This document shows positions 59,951-64,000 of a stretch of 64,000 nt of DNA, piece after piece (position 1 is the first letter of the stretch; each line of letters starts with the position of its first letter). The DNA is from an uncultured Pelagibacteraceae bacterium (GTDB lineage: Bacteria; Pseudomonadota; Alphaproteobacteria; Pelagibacterales; Pelagibacteraceae). Location of the stretch: positions 124,001 to 188,000 of the forward strand of contig CACHRU010000001.1 in NCBI GenBank assembly GCA_902582345.1. The letters run 5' to 3'. The notes below the pieces were generated by a model. The model was not told where the DNA came from. It saw only the letters and a list, made by a program, of their open reading frames with translations, and searched no databases. Both the position numbers and the translations under genes were made by a program.

Positions 59951-61001
59951 TTATATAATTTTGGGTGGAGGATGTGCTGGTTTATCTTTAGCCTATGAAC
60001 TAGAAATTAATGGTAAGCTTAAGGAAAAAAATCTTGCGATTGTGGAAAATCGAAAAGAATATAAAAGAGATAAGACTTGGTCATTTTGGAGAGTATTTGA
60101 TCATAATTTTGATGATTGCGTGATTAAGAGTTGGAATAATTTTTCTATCAATACATCAAAAAATTCAATTGAACTTAAATCTGAAAATTATCCGTATCAA
60201 AGTATTGATAGTGGAAAGTTTTATAACAAAATAAACTCGGTACTTTCAAAAAATAAAAATATTTTTTTTTGTAAAAATCTTCAAGAGATAAACTCAGATC
60301 ACTCAATAGTATTTAATAGCTTGATCAATGATGAAATGGACAAATCAAAAATTTGGCAACATTTTCAAGGAGTTGAAATTGAAGTGGGTAAAAATATTTT
60401 CGATGATAAAATTCTAAATTTAATGGATTTTAATTGTGAACAAAGAAATAGTGTTCATTTTTTTTATACATTACCATTTTCTAAAAATCGTGCTTTAATC
60501 GAAACAACTTGGCTTTCTAATTTACAAGATAAAACTTTAATGGATTATGATATTCAATTGAAAAATTATATAGAGAAAAATTTAGGTATAAAAGATTACA
60601 AAATTAAATTTCAAGAAAAAGGTGCTATACCTTTATTTTACCCACATAATAAAAATAATGAACAAATTAATATTGGTTCAGCAGGTGGTATGACTAGGTT
60701 GAGTACAGGATACACTTTTTTAAATATCCAGGAGCATAGTCGGTACTTGTGTAAAAATATCGAAAATATTAAAGATAAGAAAATTTATGAAATTAAAAAA
60801 AAATATCAATTTCTAGACAATATTTTTCTTAAAGTTTTAAAAAATAATCCAAATAAAATGCCTGAAATTTTTTTTAAAATGTTTCAAAATTCTTCTAATA
60901 CAATTATAAAATTTTTATCAAATAAAAGTAACTTTTTTGATGATTTCAAAATAATAAGTAGGATGCCTAAATGGTTATTCATAAAAGAGTTGGTAAATTA
61001 A
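59937..61001 (+). CDS. crtY: Lycopene beta-cyclase CrtY
   Basis: Cyclises both ends of lycopene to give beta-carotene. The FAD motif DYIILGGGCAGLSLAYEL is at the start, then KTWSFWRVFDH, LPFSKNRALIETTWLS and GSAGGMTRLSTGYTF near residue 250. 354 aa, a little shorter than the 380-390 usual for CrtY but complete in motifs. Its stop overlaps the ATG of blh (TAATG). Confidence 0.94.
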   Translation: MRDFDYIILGGGCAGLSLAYELEINGKLKEKNLAIVENRKEYKRDKTWSFWRVFDHNFDDCVIKSWNNFSINTSKNSIELKSENYPYQSIDSGKFYNKINSVLSKNKNIFFCKNLQEINSDHSIVFNSLINDEMDKSKIWQHFQGVEIEVGKNIFDDKILNLMDFNCEQRNSVHFFYTLPFSKNRALIETTWLSNLQDKTLMDYDIQLKNYIEKNLGIKDYKIKFQEKGAIPLFYPHNKNNEQINIGSAGGMTRLSTGYTFLNIQEHSRYLCKNIENIKDKKIYEIKKKYQFLDNIFLKVLKNNPNKMPEIFFKMFQNSSNTIIKFLSNKSNFFDDFKIISRMPKWLFIKELVN

Positions 61002-61903
61002 TGCAGAAGATTAATTTAAAACATTCAGTTATTTTTTTTAATTTTTGTATTTTACTCTGTTCAATCAATCAATTTTTAAGTAACCCAATAATAGTATGTT
61101 TATTCTTAATTTTAATATTAGGAGTATCCCATGGTGCTTTAGATAATATTAAAGGAAGAAAAATTTTAAAAATTTATAATTTTGAAAATATCATAATATT
61201 TTACTCACTTTATTTAGCTATTTCAATTTTTATCATATCTTCTTGGTTGTTATTTCCAGATATAACTTTATTATTATTTTTAATTGTTGCCTCATATCAC
61301 TTTGGAAAAGAAGATACAGTTAATCAAATTAATGAAAAGTTTTTATATGAAGAGTTTTTATTATTTTTAAAAGGCTCACCAATAATTATTGCTCCACTAT
61401 TTTTCCATAGAGATGAGACTTATGAGATATTTAATATTCTTAATTTTAACGTTTTTAAATCGTCTTTTTTTAATGACTTTAATTTATTTATTTTTTTATT
61501 TTTAAGTCTGATTTCAAACATTATAATTATGAAAAAAGGAGACACAGATTTTAAGCTAATTATATTGATTGATTACTTATCTATAGTAATTTTGAATGTA
61601 TTTTTAAAACCTGTATTAGCATTTACTTTATATTTTTGTTTTCTCCATTCCATTAGACATGCAATTGGTCTTTGCCTTCATTTAGATGATAATTTTCAAA
61701 ATGGCTTAAAAAAATTTATAAAAAAAGCTATTCCTTTAACGTTAATTACAGCTATTCTTTTTTTAACAGCCATATATTCTCTCAATAATTTTTATGATCT
61801 CAACGAGGCCATTTATAAGGTAATTTTTATTGGTTTGGCGTCTTTAACTTTTCCGCATATATTGCTTGAGTACCTTTTAGAAAAAAATGAAAAAAAAAAT
61901 TAA
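61001..61903 (+). CDS. blh: Beta-carotene 15,15'-dioxygenase Blh (Brp/Blh family)
   Basis: Membrane iron enzyme cleaving beta-carotene into two retinals, the chromophore of microbial rhodopsins. Six or more hydrophobic segments; the four candidate iron ligands of the family are His44 in GVSHGALDN, His100 in ASYHFGKED, and His216 and His220 in LHSIRHAIG, with spacing like known Blh. I use ATG 61001 (TAATG overlap with crtY); an ATG at 60971 is also in frame. Its end overlaps ispH by 17 nt. Confidence 0.95.
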   Translation: MQKINLKHSVIFFNFCILLCSINQFLSNPIIVCLFLILILGVSHGALDNIKGRKILKIYNFENIIIFYSLYLAISIFIISSWLLFPDITLLLFLIVASYHFGKEDTVNQINEKFLYEEFLLFLKGSPIIIAPLFFHRDETYEIFNILNFNVFKSSFFNDFNLFIFLFLSLISNIIIMKKGDTDFKLIILIDYLSIVILNVFLKPVLAFTLYFCFLHSIRHAIGLCLHLDDNFQNGLKKFIKKAIPLTLITAILFLTAIYSLNNFYDLNEAIYKVIFIGLASLTFPHILLEYLLEKNEKKN

Positions 61904-62831
61904 AATATTTTTAGCATCACCTAGAGGTTTTTGTGCAGGGGTCGATAGAGCAATTGAAATTGTAAACAAAGCTTTAGATAAATATGGGGCTCCAGTTTAT
62001 GTTAGGCACGAGATTGTACATAATAAACAAGTTGTTGAAGACTTAAAAAATAGAGGGGCTATTTTTATCGAAGAATTAGTAGAAATTAAGGACTCCACAA
62101 GACCAGTAATTTTTTCTGCCCATGGCGTCCCGAAAAGTGTACCTGCTGAAGCAATTAATAAAAAACTTAAATACGTTGATGCCACTTGCCCTTTAGTGTC
62201 AAAAGTACATAGAGAGTCAGAACAACTTTACAAAAAAGGTTTTGATATTATTTTAATTGGACACAACCATCACCCAGAGGTGGTTGGAACAATGGGTCAG
62301 CTTCCGAATGGATCAATTAAACTTATTGAAACTATTCAAGATGTAGAAAAAATGAATGTGGAAGATTTTAAAAAACCGTTAGCATATATCACTCAAACAA
62401 CTTTATCGGTAGATGATACTAAAGAAATTATCGATTTACTAAAAAAAAAATTTCCCAAAATCAAAGGGCCAGTAAAAGAAGATATCTGTTATGCTACGAC
62501 TAATAGACAAAAAGCTGTAAAAGAAATCGCAAAAAATTGTGATTTATTTTTTGTAATAGGAAGTAGAAATTCATCTAACTCAGTCAGATTAGTTGAAGTA
62601 GCAAAAAAAGCTGGATGTAAAAATTCATTTTTGATGCATCACGGTAGAGAATTACCGATTGAAGAGATTAAAAGTAGTACTACAATAGGAATATCTTCTG
62701 GAGCCTCTGCACCAGAAAGATTAGTGCAAAATTTAATTAATGAAATTAAATTAAATTTTAACGTTTCCATAAAAGAAATAAAAGTGGCGGAAGAAAAAGT
62801 TGTTTTTAAACTTCCAAAAGAATTAAATTGA
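61887..62831 (+). CDS. ispH: 4-hydroxy-3-methylbut-2-enyl diphosphate reductase
   Basis: Last step of the MEP pathway, giving IPP and DMAPP; 4Fe-4S enzyme. SPRGFCAGVDRAIEIV holds the first cluster Cys (near residue 14), VDATCPLVSKVHRE the second, and KEDICYATTNRQ the third. HEIVHNKQVV and GHNHHPEVVG are active-site blocks. 314 aa. It follows blh with a 17-nt overlap, so isoprenoid precursor supply and retinal synthesis are co-located. Confidence 0.97.
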   Translation: MKKKIKIFLASPRGFCAGVDRAIEIVNKALDKYGAPVYVRHEIVHNKQVVEDLKNRGAIFIEELVEIKDSTRPVIFSAHGVPKSVPAEAINKKLKYVDATCPLVSKVHRESEQLYKKGFDIILIGHNHHPEVVGTMGQLPNGSIKLIETIQDVEKMNVEDFKKPLAYITQTTLSVDDTKEIIDLLKKKFPKIKGPVKEDICYATTNRQKAVKEIAKNCDLFFVIGSRNSSNSVRLVEVAKKAGCKNSFLMHHGRELPIEEIKSSTTIGISSGASAPERLVQNLINEIKLNFNVSIKEIKVAEEKVVFKLPKELN

Positions 62832-63799
62832 TGGCTGTATATACTAAATTTGATCAAAAAGATTTTGAAAATATATTATCTAATTATTCTATTGGGAATT
62901 TAAGTTCTTTTCATGGAATTAAAGAGGGAATTGAAAATACTAATTATTTCTTAAAGGTAAATAATACAAAATATATTCTAACAATTTATGAAAAACGTGT
63001 AAAAGAACAAGATCTTCCCTTTTTTTCTAATCTTATGTTGAAATTGAATGATGCTAAATTCAAATGTCCAGTCCCTATTTTAAATAATGATAATCAAGCT
63101 ATTTCGAAATATAAGGAAAAAAAATTAATGATTACCTCCTTTTTAGAGGGTAAAGCCAAAGAAATTCTTACTCCAAATAATTGCGGTGAAATAGGAAGGG
63201 AAGTTGCTAAACTGCATGAGATTACAAAATTTTATAAAATTAGTAGAGAGAATGATTTATCAATTGGTTCTTGGAGAAAAATCTTTAATTCTGTAAAAGA
63301 AAAATGTTCAAGCATTCATGTTGATTTGCCAAATCTTATAGAAGAAAATTTAAGTGATGTAGAAAAAAAATGGCCCGAAAAATTACCTAAAGGAATTATA
63401 CATGCAGATTTATTCCAAGATAACATCTTTTTCACTCGAGACAATTTTAGTGGAATAATTGATTTTTATTTTTCATGTAATGACTATTATGCTTTTGAGA
63501 TAGCAATATGTTTTAATGCGTTATGTTTTGATGGTGTAAAAGATAATTTAAGTTTTAATGTCACAAAGGCTAAAAAATTTATTGATGGATACACATCAGT
63601 TCGAAAATTAACAACACAAGAGAGAGATAGCATTAAAATTTTGTCACAAGGTGCATCCTTAAGATTTTTACTAACTAGAGTTTTTGATGCAATTAATACT
63701 GTTGAGGGGGCTATGGTAAAAGTTAAGGACCCCATAGAGTATTTGAAAAGACTAGAATTTCATAAAAACTCAAAGAGTTTTGAAGACTATTATTTTTAA
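62831..63799 (+). CDS. thrB: Homoserine kinase, ThrB2 (APH-like) type
   Basis: Phosphorylates homoserine for threonine synthesis; this is the aminoglycoside-phosphotransferase-like form common in alphaproteobacteria. [23 protein letters not shown] at the start, ILTIYEKRV (ATP-site Lys region), the catalytic [12 protein letters not shown] near residue 195 and [11 protein letters not shown] (DFG-like). 322 aa. Start at ATG 62831, overlapping the ispH stop (TGATG). Other small-molecule kinases of this fold are less likely. Confidence 0.9.
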   Translation: MAVYTKFDQKDFENILSNYSIGNLSSFHGIKEGIENTNYFLKVNNTKYILTIYEKRVKEQDLPFFSNLMLKLNDAKFKCPVPILNNDNQAISKYKEKKLMITSFLEGKAKEILTPNNCGEIGREVAKLHEITKFYKISRENDLSIGSWRKIFNSVKEKCSSIHVDLPNLIEENLSDVEKKWPEKLPKGIIHADLFQDNIFFTRDNFSGIIDFYFSCNDYYAFEIAICFNALCFDGVKDNLSFNVTKAKKFIDGYTSVRKLTTQERDSIKILSQGASLRFLLTRVFDAINTVEGAMVKVKDPIEYLKRLEFHKNSKSFEDYYF

Positions 63800-64000
63800 T
63801 GAGTATAAAAATTTATACAGATGGCGCGTGTTCAGGGAATCCTGGAAAAGGAGGTTGGGCAGCTATAATTTTAGATGGTAAAGATCAGTACAATATTTCT
63901 GGATGTGAGAATAATACAACAAATAATAGGATGGAATTAACAGCTCCTATAATGGCTCTAAAAAAGATAAAAAAAAAAACTGAAATTACTATTTATACAG
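63799..64000 (+). CDS. rnhA: Ribonuclease HI (partial, C-terminus beyond window)
   Basis: Degrades the RNA strand of RNA-DNA hybrids. The visible 67 codons show [19 protein letters not shown] with the first catalytic Asp and [17 protein letters not shown] with the catalytic Glu; the next Asp and the rest lie beyond the right edge. ATG 63799 overlaps the stop of thrB by 1 nt. thrB-rnhA is a common alphaproteobacterial pair. Confidence 0.94.
   Translation, partial: MSIKIYTDGACSGNPGKGGWAAIILDGKDQYNISGCENNTTNNRMELTAPIMALKKIKKKTEITIYT

Overview
The window reads as one contiguous piece of the core chromosome of a streamlined, AT-rich marine alphaproteobacterium, most likely of the SAR11 (Pelagibacterales) type or a similar low-GC lineage such as HIMB59. 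The reasons are base composition (roughly 30% G+C by eye), very tight gene packing with many start/stop overlaps, alphaproteobacterial gene orders (carAB / yqeY-dnaG-rpoD; petABC / trmL-hemF; mutY / dciA-like-dsbA-like-smc; a separate F0 ATP synthase operon with b and b'), a CcrM-type GANTC methylase, and a carotenoid-to-retinal gene set of the kind that supplies proteorhodopsin. I see no prophage, insertion sequence, CRISPR array or plasmid gene. No stretch longer than 300 bases lacks a gene or RNA.

Layout. 1-6511: division and wall cluster on the minus strand (mraZ, ftsZ, rsmH, an FtsL-like protein, ftsI, murE running off the left edge), with a readable promoter and three 10-bp-spaced TGGG repeats upstream of mraZ. 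6571-6957: RNase P RNA and a promoter candidate. 6959-9156: AmpD-type amidase, then mlaA and mlaC. 9166-13409: tRNA(CAU), rpoD, dnaG, yqeY. 13535-17945: carAB. 17946-22654: a 2OG-oxygenase-like and an ELM1-like protein, trxB, a J1-crystallin/ADP-ribosylglycohydrolase relative, an aspartate-type aminotransferase. 22696-30045: uvrB, a pteridine-reductase-like SDR, folB, uvrC, pgsA, a methyltransferase, ilvE. 30120-32533: a MarR regulator, OmpR-type regulator and histidine kinase (petP/petR-like). 32511-38864: ubiK, a frameshifted lgt, midA, pgeF, prs, rplY, pth, ychF. 38841-43248: cytochrome bc1 (petABC), trmL, hemF, greA. 43245-48458: a CCA/poly(A) polymerase, tRNA-Gln, ispE, a TPR protein, a uracil-DNA glycosylase, rnhB. 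48520-55252: ccrM, a FAD monooxygenase, mutY, dciA-like, dsbA-like and an unusually short smc. 55257-57618: atpI, atpB, atpE, atpF', atpF. 57633-61903: crtI, crtB, crtY, blh. 61887-64000: ispH, thrB, and rnhA running off the right edge.

How the genes fit together. Most of the content is housekeeping. The most coherent energy theme is that the F0 proton channel genes run, after only 14 nt, into genes making beta-carotene and cleaving it to retinal, followed by the isoprenoid gene ispH; ispE is also in the window. crtE and the rhodopsin gene itself are not here. The cytochrome bc1 operon, and a two-component set resembling the one linked to bc1 in Rhodobacter, are about 8 kb apart.

The most unusual points are an SMC protein of 814 residues with no visible hinge domain, the direct linkage of F0 to retinal synthesis, a one-base frameshift in an A8 run within the normally essential lgt, divergent genes whose start codons form a single ATGCAT, an MraZ-type operator wrapped around the -10 of the mraZ-ftsZ promoter, ftsZ placed second in the division cluster, and two GANTC sites just ahead of ccrM.
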